Assembly: GCF_026627425.1 (NCBI RefSeq)
Contig: NZ_JAPNLH010000001.1
Span: 124,001 to 188,000 of the forward strand
Direction: 5' to 3'
Length of the DNA: 64,000 bases
DNA from: Arthrobacter endolithicus
GTDB lineage: Bacteria; Actinomycetota; Actinomycetes; Actinomycetales; Micrococcaceae
A model generated the notes under the pieces. It made no database searches, was not told where the DNA came from, and worked only from the letters and a program-made list of their open reading frames with translations. Below, piece by piece: positions 17,465 through 26,269 of the stretch. The position numbers were made by a program, and so were the translations under genes. Position 1 is the stretch's first letter. Every line of letters begins with the position of its first letter.

Positions 17465-18748
17465 ATGACTGAATCGACGGGCGCATCCCTGCGCTACGAC
17501 GGCGGAGAGCTTGCGCTGCCGCGGATTGCTGCCGCACAGGGCAACGACGGATTTGACGTTTCCAAGCTCCTGACGGCCACCGGTGCTGTCACTTATGACC
17601 CGGGTTTCATGAATACCGCGGCGACCACGTCCGCCATCACTTACATCGACGGCGACAAAGGAATTCTGCGCTACCGCGGCTACCCCATCGAAGAGCTGGC
17701 GGCGCATTCGAACTTCCTGGAGGTTTCCTACCTCTTGATTTACGGCAACCTGCCCACGCCGGCGGAGTATGCCACCTTTGACCAGCGCATCCGCCGGCAC
17801 ACGCTGCTGCACGAGGACCTCAAGGGCTTCTTTGGCGGGTTCCCGCGCGACGCGCACCCGATGCCGGTGCTCTCCTCGGCGGTCTCGGCGCTCTCCACGT
17901 TCTACCAGGATTCACTGGATCCTTTCGATGACGAGCAGGTGGAACTTTCCACCTACCGGCTGCTGGCAAAGATGCCGGTCATTGCCGCCTACGCCCTGAA
18001 AAAGTCACTCGGGCAGCCGATGCTGTACCCGGACAACTCCATGAGCATGGTGGAAAACTTCCTGCGGCTGAGCTTTGGCCTGCCGGCGGAGCCCTATGAC
18101 CTGGACCCGACGGTGGTGAAGGCACTGGACCTGCTGCTGATTTTGCACGCGGACCACGAGCAAAACTGCTCCACATCCACGGTCCGTTTGGTCGGCAGTT
18201 CCAATGCAAACATGTTTGCCTCGGTCTCCGCAGGGATCAACGCACTGTTCGGGCCGCTGCACGGCGGTGCCAATGAGGCCGTGCTCAATATGCTCCGCCA
18301 GATCCAGGCCAGCGGCGAACCGGTGGAGAAGTTCGTGGAGCGCGTGAAGAACAAGGAAGCCGGCGTGAAGCTGATGGGCTTCGGGCACCGGGTTTACAAG
18401 AACTACGATCCGCGCGCCAAAATTGTCAAGGAAACGGCCCACGAGATCCTCGCGAAGCTGGGCGGCAATGACGAACTGCTGGACATTGCCATGCGGTTGG
18501 AGGAAGTTGCCCTCACGGATGAGTACTTTATTTCCCGCAAGCTGTATCCCAACGTGGACTTCTACACGGGTCTGATTTACAAGGCCATGGGCTTCCCGGA
18601 GAAGATGTTCACGGTGCTGTTTGCCATTGGCCGGCTGCCGGGCTGGATTGCGCAGTGGCGGGAAATGATGAAGGATCCGCAGACCAAGATCGGCCGGCCG
18701 CGCCAGCTGTACACCGGCGAAGCGGAGCGCATGTACCCCTCGCGCTAG
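17465..18748 (+). CDS. gltA: Citrate synthase
   Basis: A 427-residue type II citrate synthase. Catalytic regions are visible: LHADHEQNCSTSTVR (active-site His), FGPLHGGANEAV (second His) and MGFGHRVYKNYDPRA (third His and Arg). An N-terminal beta segment (residues 1-60) is typical of the hexameric NADH-sensitive type. It condenses acetyl-CoA with oxaloacetate at the head of the TCA cycle in the cytoplasm. The frame is open back to 17231, but ATG 17465 has AAGGGG just upstream and gives the normal family length. A strong terminator follows. Direct repeats in the upstream region suggest regulation. Confidence 0.96.
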   Translation: MTESTGASLRYDGGELALPRIAAAQGNDGFDVSKLLTATGAVTYDPGFMNTAATTSAITYIDGDKGILRYRGYPIEELAAHSNFLEVSYLLIYGNLPTPAEYATFDQRIRRHTLLHEDLKGFFGGFPRDAHPMPVLSSAVSALSTFYQDSLDPFDDEQVELSTYRLLAKMPVIAAYALKKSLGQPMLYPDNSMSMVENFLRLSFGLPAEPYDLDPTVVKALDLLLILHADHEQNCSTSTVRLVGSSNANMFASVSAGINALFGPLHGGANEAVLNMLRQIQASGEPVEKFVERVKNKEAGVKLMGFGHRVYKNYDPRAKIVKETAHEILAKLGGNDELLDIAMRLEEVALTDEYFISRKLYPNVDFYTGLIYKAMGFPEKMFTVLFAIGRLPGWIAQWREMMKDPQTKIGRPRQLYTGEAERMYPSR

Positions 18749-18764
18749 TTGGTCAGGAATGAGT

Positions 18765-18821
18765 ACGACGGCGGCGGGTCACCTTCCCCAGGAAGGTGGC
18801 CCGCCGTCGTCGTCCGTTTTT
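18765..18821. terminator. Strong terminator between convergent gltA and galE
   Basis: A long stem (ACGACGGCGGCGGG then CACCTTCC, pairing with GGAAGGTG then CCCGCCGTCGT, with small bulges) is followed on the plus strand by GTTTTT. It ends gltA transcription and, by position, could also stop galE transcription from the other side. Confidence 0.85.
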
Positions 18822-18881
18822 CGAGACCGCTGCAGTCCCTCCTGCCGCCCCTCGTCAGGGCATCTGCGGCAGGCTCGACGA

Positions 18882-19922
18882 TCAGGGGGCGGCGTAGCCG
18901 GTGGGGTTGTTCTTCTGCCAGCGCCAGTGGTCCTGGCACATCTGATCGAGCCTCTTATTTGTGGACCAACCCAGATCCGCCAAGGCAGCGGACGGGTCGG
19001 CCCAGAAGGCGGGAAGATCACCGGGCCTGCGTGCGGCTACTTCATACGGCAGGGCATGGCCCACGGCCCGCTCGAACGCGTGCAGGACGTCAAAGACCGA
19101 CGAGCCGATCCCGGAGCCAAGGTTCCAGCGGTACACCCCGGGCTGCTGCGCCACATAATTGACCGCGGCAACGTGGCCCTCGGCAAGATCCATCACATGG
19201 ATATAGTCCCGAAGGCAGGTTCCATCCGGGGTGTCATAGTCGCCGCCGAAGACCATGAGCTTTTCACGCCGGCCGACGGCAACCTGGGCAATGAAGGGCA
19301 CCAAATTATTCGGAATGCCCAACGGGTCCTCGCCAATCAGCCCCGAATCGTGCGCCCCGACGGGGTTGAAGTACCGCAGCAGGGCGATGTGCCAGCGGCT
19401 GTCAGCGGCCCCGATGTCGCTGAGAACATCCTCGATCTGCTCCTTGGTGCGGCCGTACGGGTTATTGGCGCCGATCTCCATCTTCTCGACATACGGCACG
19501 GCGTTGTTCTCGCCGTAGACCGTGGCCGAGGAGCTGAAAACCATGGTCCGCACACCGTAGTCGTCCATCACGCGGAGCAGGTTCAGGGTGCCGGCAACGT
19601 TGTTGTGGTAGTACTTCAGCGGCTGGCTGACCGATTCCCCAACGGCTTTCAAACCGGCAAAATGGACGACAGCATCAATCCGGCTTTCCGAGCCGGCCTC
19701 GCCGCTGTTGAGGGCAAAGACCGTCCGCAAAGCGGCTTCATCGAGCAGGTCCACGGCGTGGAAGGCGGCGGCCTTGCCGGTGATGTGCTGCACCCGGCGG
19801 AGCGATTCCTCACTGGAGTTCACCAGGTTGTCCACCACGAGCACATCGTGGCCTGCCTCCAAAAGGCTGAGAACTGTGTGTGAGCCGATGTAACCGGTCC
19901 CGCCGGTAACCAGAACTTTCAT
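18882..19922 (-). CDS. galE: UDP-glucose 4-epimerase
   Basis: A 346-residue extended SDR epimerase. The NAD-binding GGTGYIGSH is at residues 7-15, the catalytic YxxxK (YGRTK) is near residue 156 with SSATVYGE before it, and the family-specific LRYFNPVGAHDSG and VRDYIHVMDLA-like block (LRDYIHVMDLAEGHV) are present. It interconverts UDP-glucose and UDP-galactose for galactose use and for cell-envelope glycans. It is transcribed divergently from a TetR regulator whose start is only about 75 bases away, so that regulator may control it (inference). Confidence 0.95.
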   Translation of the reverse strand: MKVLVTGGTGYIGSHTVLSLLEAGHDVLVVDNLVNSSEESLRRVQHITGKAAAFHAVDLLDEAALRTVFALNSGEAGSESRIDAVVHFAGLKAVGESVSQPLKYYHNNVAGTLNLLRVMDDYGVRTMVFSSSATVYGENNAVPYVEKMEIGANNPYGRTKEQIEDVLSDIGAADSRWHIALLRYFNPVGAHDSGLIGEDPLGIPNNLVPFIAQVAVGRREKLMVFGGDYDTPDGTCLRDYIHVMDLAEGHVAAVNYVAQQPGVYRWNLGSGIGSSVFDVLHAFERAVGHALPYEVAARRPGDLPAFWADPSAALADLGWSTNKRLDQMCQDHWRWQKNNPTGYAAP

Positions 19923-19997
19923 CCCCCCAGCCTACCGGCCCGCGAATCGTGGGTCGGTCGTGCCAAGTAATTTGGTCTGTGTGTGCTAAAAAAGAGT

Positions 19998-20681
19998 ATG
20001 CCCAAAATTGTGGATCCGCTGGTCCGTCGCGAAGAGGTGGCGGAAGCGCTCTTCCGTGTTGTCGCGGCGTCCGGCCTGGAGGCCGCGTCATTGCGTACCG
20101 TTGCCGCCGAGGCTGGACTGGCGGTGGGATCCGTGCGGCATTACTTTCAGGACCAGCCCGAGCTGATGATCTTTGCGTTCCGCACTGTCTCGTCGCGGAT
20201 TCGCGGGCGGGTGGAAAAGCGCGTGGCGGCGTTGGAAGCGGTGCGGGAGGACGACGGCGGCGCCGGACGGGGCAACAAAGGACAGGGCAGCAACAGGCAG
20301 GGCAGCAAGGGGCAGGGCAGCGCATGGCCGGCTGCATCGTGTGCGGATGTCCTGATGGAGCTCCTGCCGGTGGATTCCGAACGCCGGGTGGAATCGAGCG
20401 TGCTGCTTTCCTTCGTCACGGCGGCCAGAACCAACAGTGCGCTCCGCGGCGAGGCCGACGGTGGCTACCGGCGAACGGCGATATTGTTGGGCCGGATCAT
20501 CACGGTGCTGCTCGCCGCTCCTGACGCACGGGTGGAGCTCGAGCCCGTACTGGAGGCCGAGCGGCTGTTGGCGTTGATTGACGGACTGTGCCTGCACATG
20601 CTGCTGCAGCCGGGCTGGAGCACCGAGGATCTTAGCCGTGCCGTGCTTGAGACCCATTTAGCCTCGCTGAAGAGCAGCTGA
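19998..20681 (+). CDS. TetR/AcrR-family transcriptional regulator with internal pentapeptide repeat
   Basis: A 227-residue regulator. The N-terminal TetR helix-turn-helix spans about residues 8-55 (ALFRVVAASGLEAASLRTVAAEAGLAVGSVRHYF), and the C-terminal part resembles BetI-type ligand domains. At residues 90-109 an insertion reads GRGNK-GQGSN-RQGSK-GQGSA, encoded by four 15-bp tandem units, in the loop after the first helices of the ligand domain. ATG at 19998 with AAGAG upstream is preferred to the ATG at 19983. It is divergent from galE; the next gene follows 49 bases on. The ligand is unknown. Confidence 0.85.
   Translation: MPKIVDPLVRREEVAEALFRVVAASGLEAASLRTVAAEAGLAVGSVRHYFQDQPELMIFAFRTVSSRIRGRVEKRVAALEAVREDDGGAGRGNKGQGSNRQGSKGQGSAWPAASCADVLMELLPVDSERRVESSVLLSFVTAARTNSALRGEADGGYRRTAILLGRIITVLLAAPDARVELEPVLEAERLLALIDGLCLHMLLQPGWSTEDLSRAVLETHLASLKSS
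20265..20324 (+). repeat. 15-bp tandem repeat, 4 units, inside TetR gene
   Basis: Units start at 20265, 20280, 20295 and 20310; the consensus is close to GGGCAGGGCAGCAAC. In frame it encodes the pentapeptide G/R-Q-G-S-N/K. Length changes would keep the reading frame. Confidence 0.85.
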
Positions 20682-20730
20682 GGAGAGTATTCTAGGTTCT
20701 GTTGTGGAGGCACAGGGCGGAGGGCAGCAG

Positions 20731-21342
20731 ATGCATCACACCGGTGGCCCGGGCTGGCGCATCACCATGGACACCTCATCGGCGCTCATGGTGGCTCTCC
20801 ATCTGCGGGACATGGCCGCGTTGGCCGGGGCGGGGAATCCTGCTCTGTGCGCTACTGAGCCGCCGGCGCGCACCGCGGATCCGCACCAGTTGACCGCCGG
20901 GGTAGGCGGCACGGCTTCGCTCCGCCGGGAATGGGAGCAATGGTGGGAATTACTGTTGCGGAGCCACCCGGCCAGCCACCCCGAGCTCCTGCCGCCGGAA
21001 TTCCAGGCCTTCAGCGGATCTCCGGCCCTGCAACGCCTTCTGCAGGCACATTTCGGCACCGCGCTGAGCTGGGCCCGGGAGCGGCACAGTGAGTACGCCC
21101 TGCTCACGGCTGACCGGGAAGCGATGGGAAAGACAGGCATCCTGGCGCAGCTCGTGCAGGACCGGGAGATGGAGTTGGGCCGGAACGCCCGCGATTTCAC
21201 GCTGACTATTATCGAATTGCCGCTGGCCGAGCCACGGGCGTGGTTCTTGGAGCCGGACCGGTTGTTGATGAGTTCGCAGCTTTTGGAAGACCAGCTCAAT
21301 TTCCGCAGCTATGTTCAGCCCGTGGTTGAACTGCTGGTCTGA
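20731..21342 (+). CDS. Conserved hypothetical protein
   Basis: A 203-residue soluble protein with no signal peptide or membrane segment. It has a Trp-rich N-terminal half (LRREWEQWWELLLRSHP) and a C-terminal half with a strand-rich LTIIELPLAEPRAWFLEPDRLLMSSQLL. No family was recognised. ATG at 20731 has GGAGGG six bases upstream and is favoured over the GTG at 20704. It lies directly behind the TetR gene on the same strand, possibly cotranscribed, and converges with the lysozyme-like gene. Codon use matches the neighbours, so it is probably real. Confidence 0.65.
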   Translation: MHHTGGPGWRITMDTSSALMVALHLRDMAALAGAGNPALCATEPPARTADPHQLTAGVGGTASLRREWEQWWELLLRSHPASHPELLPPEFQAFSGSPALQRLLQAHFGTALSWARERHSEYALLTADREAMGKTGILAQLVQDREMELGRNARDFTLTIIELPLAEPRAWFLEPDRLLMSSQLLEDQLNFRSYVQPVVELLV

Positions 21343-21366
21343 GAAAATTTCGAGGTGACCGGCCGG

Positions 21367-22233
21367 CTACTGGCCGGGGACGCTTACGGTGATCCGGACC
21401 TGGTCCGCTGGCGCGTCGGAAACTTGCCAGCCCTTGTTCACTCCGCCGTCGACATCCGCTCTGATCCAGCTCTTACCGTCGAAGGCGACGCCGGTGATCT
21501 GCAGCGACGCGGCATTTGCCACGGCCCATTGCGCAAAGCTCCAGCCGGCTGTGCCCGTGGCGCTAATGGTCAGAGTGTTGGTCTCGCTGGAGGACTGGAC
21601 CGGTCCATAGACGAGCTGCAGCCCGCTGAGCACGGCCGCCGGATCGCCGGACCCGCTGACCGGATTCAAAGTGCAGTCCAAGGCGGCGGGGGAGAGTCCT
21701 GTCAGTGCTGAGGCGAACGCACGGCCCTGTGGCTCCCGCTGGGCATAGGCCTCCGGGTAGGCAGAACGCTGTACCTTCTGCGCGGCCTCGGTAATAGGCA
21801 GCGTTTCATACCCGCTGACCGTGACGAGCACATTGAAGAAAGCATTCGTGGAGTAGACCGGATCGAGTATTTCCTCCGCGGTGCCCCAATCCTGCGAGGG
21901 ACGTTGCTGGAAAAGTCCGAGCGAATCCATATCCCCGTGCGTGATGTTGCGCAGCTTGGATTCCTGCAGGGCCACCGCAAGTCCGATTGAAGCGGCGCGC
22001 GCCGGAAGGCCCCGGCGGACGGAGATGGCAGCGATCAGGGCAGCGTTCTGAGTTTGGTCTACCGCGAGCGGGTAAGTAACGCCGGCCGAGGATGCCGTGC
22101 AGCCTACTGAAAGCGGCGCAGGCCCGGGTTTGAAGTAGCCGACGGCCCAGAGACCGGCAGCCACGACCAGCACAATGACCACGCCGATCGACAGAAGCCA
22201 GATCAGGGCGGCCCGGAGACGGGGTGGGGTCAT
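21367..22233 (-). CDS. Membrane-anchored lysozyme-fold protein
   Basis: A 288-residue protein with one N-terminal membrane helix (residues 9-33, WLLSIGVVIVLVVAAGLWAV), so the body is outside the cell. Residues about 85-180 carry a transglycosylase-like signature: VALQESKLRN with a candidate catalytic Glu, GDMDSLGLFQQRPSQDWGT, then ILDPVYSTNAFF. It is seen in actinobacterial peptidase-associated or conjugation-type muralytic domains. The C-terminal 80 residues are an uncharacterised strand-rich region. Peptidoglycan cleavage is inferred from the motif only. It starts 37 bases after dapD on the same strand and could share its transcript. Confidence 0.72.
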   Translation of the reverse strand: MTPPRLRAALIWLLSIGVVIVLVVAAGLWAVGYFKPGPAPLSVGCTASSAGVTYPLAVDQTQNAALIAAISVRRGLPARAASIGLAVALQESKLRNITHGDMDSLGLFQQRPSQDWGTAEEILDPVYSTNAFFNVLVTVSGYETLPITEAAQKVQRSAYPEAYAQREPQGRAFASALTGLSPAALDCTLNPVSGSGDPAAVLSGLQLVYGPVQSSSETNTLTISATGTAGWSFAQWAVANAASLQITGVAFDGKSWIRADVDGGVNKGWQVSDAPADQVRITVSVPGQ

Positions 22234-22270
22234 AGTCGAAACTCGATCAGTTTAACGCCTGTGGACTGCG

Positions 22271-23302
22271 TCAGTTGGCGTGCAGGGCCGCGTTGAGTTC
22301 CACGTTCTGCCCGTGGCGAGGCAGGACCTCGACCTCGCCGGTCCCGGAGTTCCGGCGGAACAACAGATTTGCGACGCCGGACAGTTCGGCTGCCTTGACG
22401 ACACGGGAGGTTTCCCCGCCGTCGCCGTTGCCGGCGTCGTCCTGCGGCCGCACCACGCGGACCCGGGTGCCGGCAGTAACATACAGCCCGGCCTCGACGA
22501 CGGAGTCGTCACCGATGCTGATGCCCACGCCGGAGTTGGCACCCAAAAGGACGCGCTCTCCGAGAGTGATTTTCGCCTTGCCACCGCCGGAAAGGGTGCC
22601 CATGATGGAAGCGCCGCCGCCGACGTCGGTGCCGTTGCCCACAACTACCCCGGCGGAGATCCGGCCCTCCACCATGGATTCGCCCCGCGTACCGGCGTTG
22701 AAATTCACAAAGCCTTCGTGCATGACGGTGGTTCCCTCAGCCAGGTATGCGCCGAGCCTGACCCGGTCTGCGTCCGCAACCCGGACGCCGGAGGGCACGA
22801 CGTAGTCCAGCATCCGGGGAAATTTATCCAAGCCGTAAACCGTCACGGGGCCGCGCCGACGCAGCTTGGCCCTGGTCAGTTCAAAGCCCTCGGGCGCTGT
22901 GGGGCCAAAGTTGGTCCAGACGACATTGGGAAGTTTGCCGAAAATACCGTCCAGATTCAGGCTGTTCGGTTCCGCAAGCCGGTGCGAGAGCAGATGCAGG
23001 CGCAGGTAGGCGTCGGCCGTATCCGCCGGGGCCTGGTCCAGGTCGATTTGCACAAAGACCACCTTCTGGCCAACGCCGCGATCCGCGTCGTTGCCGAGCT
23101 CCGCGAGAGCGCTCAGCTCGGGATCCGCCTCCGGCGCGTCACCAAGGGATCCGACGGCGAACCCCAGCGCCGGCGACGGGAACCAGACGTCCAGAACGGT
23201 TCCGCTGTCCGTGACGGTGGCCAGGCCGAAGCCGTGGGCGGTTCGTTCCGAGCGGGCATGCTGCTGCGGGACAGGGGGCATCGCGGGTGCGGTCTCAGTC
23301 AT
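22271..23302 (-). CDS. dapD: 2,3,4,5-tetrahydropyridine-2,6-dicarboxylate N-succinyltransferase, actinobacterial type
   Basis: A 343-residue left-handed beta-helix acyltransferase. An actinobacterial N-terminal domain (residues 1-175) leads into hexapeptide repeats ([23 protein letters not shown], then [32 protein letters not shown]) typical of the long DapD form in Mycobacterium and Corynebacterium. It transfers succinyl from succinyl-CoA to tetrahydrodipicolinate, the entry to the succinylase DAP route completed by DapC and DapE. It is divergent from dapE with a 189-base spacer, so the two may share a control region. Confidence 0.95.
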   Translation of the reverse strand: MTETAPAMPPVPQQHARSERTAHGFGLATVTDSGTVLDVWFPSPALGFAVGSLGDAPEADPELSALAELGNDADRGVGQKVVFVQIDLDQAPADTADAYLRLHLLSHRLAEPNSLNLDGIFGKLPNVVWTNFGPTAPEGFELTRAKLRRRGPVTVYGLDKFPRMLDYVVPSGVRVADADRVRLGAYLAEGTTVMHEGFVNFNAGTRGESMVEGRISAGVVVGNGTDVGGGASIMGTLSGGGKAKITLGERVLLGANSGVGISIGDDSVVEAGLYVTAGTRVRVVRPQDDAGNGDGGETSRVVKAAELSGVANLLFRRNSGTGEVEVLPRHGQNVELNAALHAN

Positions 23303-23491
23303 AAGTGAAGTTTACCGGTTGACCGTTCGTTGAGCCGACTGCAACCCGGCTCATGACCTCCGAGCCGTGGTTCCCTTCCCACGAAAGGACAAATCGTTGG
23401 GGAAAAGCTGCCCGAGACGGCCGTGAAACGGACGGGTGCTGCGTAGTCTGTAGCGGACAATGCTGCGGCGGAGGGTGGTTAGGCTGGGTTC

Positions 23492-24643
23492 ATGACCTAT
23501 GCATTGGACTTGCGGCAGGATATTGCCCGGTTGACCGCTGACCTGATCGACATCCAGAGCGTTTCCGGCGGCGAAGGTCCGCTGGCCGACGCGGTGGAAG
23601 CCGCACTGCGCGTGCTGCCGCACCTGGAGGTGCTGCGCAACGGCGACTCCATCATGGCGCGGACCCGGCTGGGACGGGCCGAGCGCGTGATTCTGGCCGG
23701 TCATCTGGATACGGTGCCGCTGCCGACTGTGGCAGGCTCGCGCGGCACCGTCCCGTCGAGTTGGTCCGGAGCGCCCGACGGCGGCGTGCCGGACGGTAAG
23801 GCGACTGCCCTCGGGCGCACCGAAGGTGTCCCTGATGACAACGCGTTGCTCTTCGGCCGTGGGACCACGGATATGAAGGGTGGGGTGGCCGTCCAGCTCG
23901 CCCTTGCGGCGGCCGTGACGGAACCTGCCAGGGATGTGACCTTTGTTTTTTACGATCACGAAGAGGTGGAGGCGTCCAAGAGCGGTCTCGGCCGGTTGAT
24001 CCGGGACCACCCGGAGTGGTTTAGTGCAGATTTCGGCATCCTGCTGGAACCGACCAACGGCACTGTGGAGGGCGGCTGCAACGGCACCATCCGCTTCGAG
24101 GCCCGCACGCGGGGGAAGGCGGCGCATTCGGCCCGCGCATGGATGGGGGAAAATGCCATCCATGCCGCGGCCGAGATTCTGGCACGTTTGCGGGATTACC
24201 GGCCGCAAACGGTGATGGTGGATGGATTGGCGTACCGGGAAAGCCTTAACGCCGTCCGGATCAAGGGCGGTACGGCCGGAAACGTCATCCCGGACGCGTG
24301 CGTGGTGGAGATCAATTACCGGTTTGCCCCGGACAAGACCCCCGACCAGGCCGAGGCCGTGGTACGCGCGGTACTGGACGGATTCGACGTCGTGCGTACG
24401 GATGCTGCCGCCGGAGCCCGCCCGGGGCTTAACCATCCGGCCGCTGCCGGCTTTGTCGCCGCCGTCGGCGCTGAGCCCAAACCCAAGTACGGCTGGACGG
24501 ACGTCGCCCGGCTCAGCGAGTTGGGCATTCCGGCGGTGAACTTTGGGCCGGGGGATCCGCTGCTGGCGCACAGCGATGACGAACACGTACGCGCCGGCGA
24601 CATCAGGACCTGCCTGTTGGCTTTGGCCGGCTGGCTTTCCTAG
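23492..24643 (+). CDS. dapE: Succinyl-diaminopimelate desuccinylase
   Basis: A 383-residue M20 dimetal hydrolase. Metal and catalytic motifs are LAGHLDTVPL (His near residue 70), GTTDMKGG (bridging Asp near 126), DHEEVEA (catalytic Glu near 156), LEPTNGTVEGGCNG and a C-terminal LAHSDDEHV His. It releases succinate from N-succinyl-LL-DAP. Between the first two motifs (about residues 80-115) there is a Gly/Pro-rich insertion (SRGTVPSSWSGAPDGG and following) longer than in typical DapE, probably a surface loop. It converges on gluD with 6 bases between them. Confidence 0.94.
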   Translation: MTYALDLRQDIARLTADLIDIQSVSGGEGPLADAVEAALRVLPHLEVLRNGDSIMARTRLGRAERVILAGHLDTVPLPTVAGSRGTVPSSWSGAPDGGVPDGKATALGRTEGVPDDNALLFGRGTTDMKGGVAVQLALAAAVTEPARDVTFVFYDHEEVEASKSGLGRLIRDHPEWFSADFGILLEPTNGTVEGGCNGTIRFEARTRGKAAHSARAWMGENAIHAAAEILARLRDYRPQTVMVDGLAYRESLNAVRIKGGTAGNVIPDACVVEINYRFAPDKTPDQAEAVVRAVLDGFDVVRTDAAAGARPGLNHPAAAGFVAAVGAEPKPKYGWTDVARLSELGIPAVNFGPGDPLLAHSDDEHVRAGDIRTCLLALAGWLS

Positions 24644-24649
24644 CCGGTC

Positions 24650-25528
24650 TTAGCTGCCGGCGGAGAGACCAACGCCGGAGTCTACGTCCAGGTTCATGGG
24701 TGCGGCAGTCTTGAGCGATTTCGGCCCGCGGCGCAGGCGCCATTCCAGCCACCTGGCGACCCCTGAAAGCAGCAGGCACAGCACAATATAGGTGGCGCCG
24801 GCGACCATCAGAGCCGGCAGGACGGGAGACCCATACTGGGCCTGGGTGCCGAAGTAATTTGCCTGGAACAGGATTTCATTGAACGTGATGATGAAGCCCA
24901 GCGCGGTGTCCTTGAGGATGACCACCAGCTGGGCGATAATGACCGGCAGCATGGCGCGCACGGCCTGGGGCAGCAGGATCAGCCGCTGCACCTTGCCCTT
25001 GGAGAGCCCAATGGCAAAGCCGGCTTCCTTCTGTCCCTTGGGCAGCGACTCAATTCCGGCACGGAAGATCTCTGCGAGCACGGATCCGTTGTAGGCAATG
25101 AGGGCGACGACGACGGCGGTGAAGGGGGTGATTCCGTGAACGCCCAGCGGGGGGAGCCCGTAGTAGAGGATCATCATCATGATCAGCACGGGAATGGCGC
25201 GCAGCAGTTCGGTCACCCAGTAGCACGGCAGGCTGATCCAGCGGTAGTCGGAGAGTCGCCCAAAGGCGAGAATGATGCCGAAGAGCAGGCTGCCGACGGC
25301 GGCGGCGGCGAAGGCACTGAGTGTGATCCCGATACTGGACACGATGGTCTTTTGGACCAGCGGAAAGGTGAAAATTTTCCATTTCGCCGCGGTGAACTGT
25401 CCGCTTTGGGTAAAACGCACGATGATGAAACCGATTATGGCCAGCACCACCAGCACGGTGATGACGCTCAGGACCACATTGCGGGAGCGGGCGCGGGGCC
25501 CGGGGGCGTCAAAAAGAATCGAGGTCAT
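24650..25528 (-). CDS. gluD: Glutamate-type amino acid ABC transporter permease
   Basis: A 292-residue HisM-like inner-membrane permease. A first helix at about 20-42 (VVLSVITVLVVLAIIGFIIV) precedes the BPD_transp_1 core. The EAA loop (SLPKGQKEAGFAIGLSKGKVQRLILLPQAVRAMLP) is near residue 170. Order and similarity follow gluABCD of corynebacteria. ATG at 25528 overlaps the gluC stop (ATGA), so the two permeases are coupled and form the channel. A further in-frame ATG at 25543 lies inside gluC and is less likely. Confidence 0.9.
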   Translation of the reverse strand: MTSILFDAPGPRARSRNVVLSVITVLVVLAIIGFIIVRFTQSGQFTAAKWKIFTFPLVQKTIVSSIGITLSAFAAAAVGSLLFGIILAFGRLSDYRWISLPCYWVTELLRAIPVLIMMMILYYGLPPLGVHGITPFTAVVVALIAYNGSVLAEIFRAGIESLPKGQKEAGFAIGLSKGKVQRLILLPQAVRAMLPVIIAQLVVILKDTALGFIITFNEILFQANYFGTQAQYGSPVLPALMVAGATYIVLCLLLSGVARWLEWRLRRGPKSLKTAAPMNLDVDSGVGLSAGS

Positions 25529-26175
25529 CGTGCAACCCTCCACTTGTTCTCGAAATAGCGCTGCAACGGGGACAGGACGCCGATGACCAGGATGACAAAA
25601 ATGAGGGCTACCCAGAGCAGCCCGGTGAGAGCCGGGTAGCCGCGTTCACTCAGATTCGCCCTGATGGCGCCGGCCTCCAAGACGGAAAAGCCCGCCGCAA
25701 CGGTGGTGTTTTTCAACAGGGCGATGAAAACGTTAAACAGCGGCGGAATGACGGAGCGAAATGCCTGCGGAAGGATCACCAGCGTCAGAGACTGCATAAA
25801 CGGCAGGCCAATCGCTCGGGCCGCCTCCGCCTGGCCGACGGGGACCGTGTTGATGCCGGAGCGGATCGCCTCCGCCACGTACGTGGCCGTGTAGAGGGAA
25901 AGCCCGATAGTGGCCGCCGTAATGAAATTGACCGGCACCAAGCCAAGCTTGGGATAGCCCAGGGCAAAGAACGCCAGGATCACCGTCAGCGGCATATTGC
26001 GGACGGTGTTGACGTACAGTGTTCCCGTGCCGCGCATGGCGGGAACGGGGGAGACCCGCATCGCCGCAACCACGGTGCCCAGGATTAAGGCAAAAAAAGC
26101 CGAGACAACGAAAAGTATCCCGGTGTTCTTAAACCCCGTCGTGAACAGCTCGAGGTTGTCGGTAAGTGTGTTCAC
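25525..26175 (-). CDS. gluC: Glutamate-type amino acid ABC transporter permease
   Basis: A 216-residue HisM/GlnP-type permease. It has a first membrane segment at about 15-40 (NTGILFVVSAFFALILGTVV), an EAA loop near residue 115 (VPVGQAEAARAIGLPFMQSLTLVILPQAFRSVIP) and a final helix at about 185-205. It starts with GTG at 26175 with an AGGG upstream. It sits between the binding-protein gene (94 bases away) and gluD (overlapping), which fixes its role as one half of the membrane channel of a polar amino acid importer. Confidence 0.9.
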   Translation of the reverse strand: MNTLTDNLELFTTGFKNTGILFVVSAFFALILGTVVAAMRVSPVPAMRGTGTLYVNTVRNMPLTVILAFFALGYPKLGLVPVNFITAATIGLSLYTATYVAEAIRSGINTVPVGQAEAARAIGLPFMQSLTLVILPQAFRSVIPPLFNVFIALLKNTTVAAGFSVLEAGAIRANLSERGYPALTGLLWVALIFVILVIGVLSPLQRYFENKWRVAR

Positions 26176-26269
26176 AATGCCCTGTCTTCTTCAATTCCGT
26201 CCGGTACTGGTGGAACCGGTGGTCCCGGCCGCTGCCTGCGGCCGGGACCACCGGTTATCAATCAGGAAT

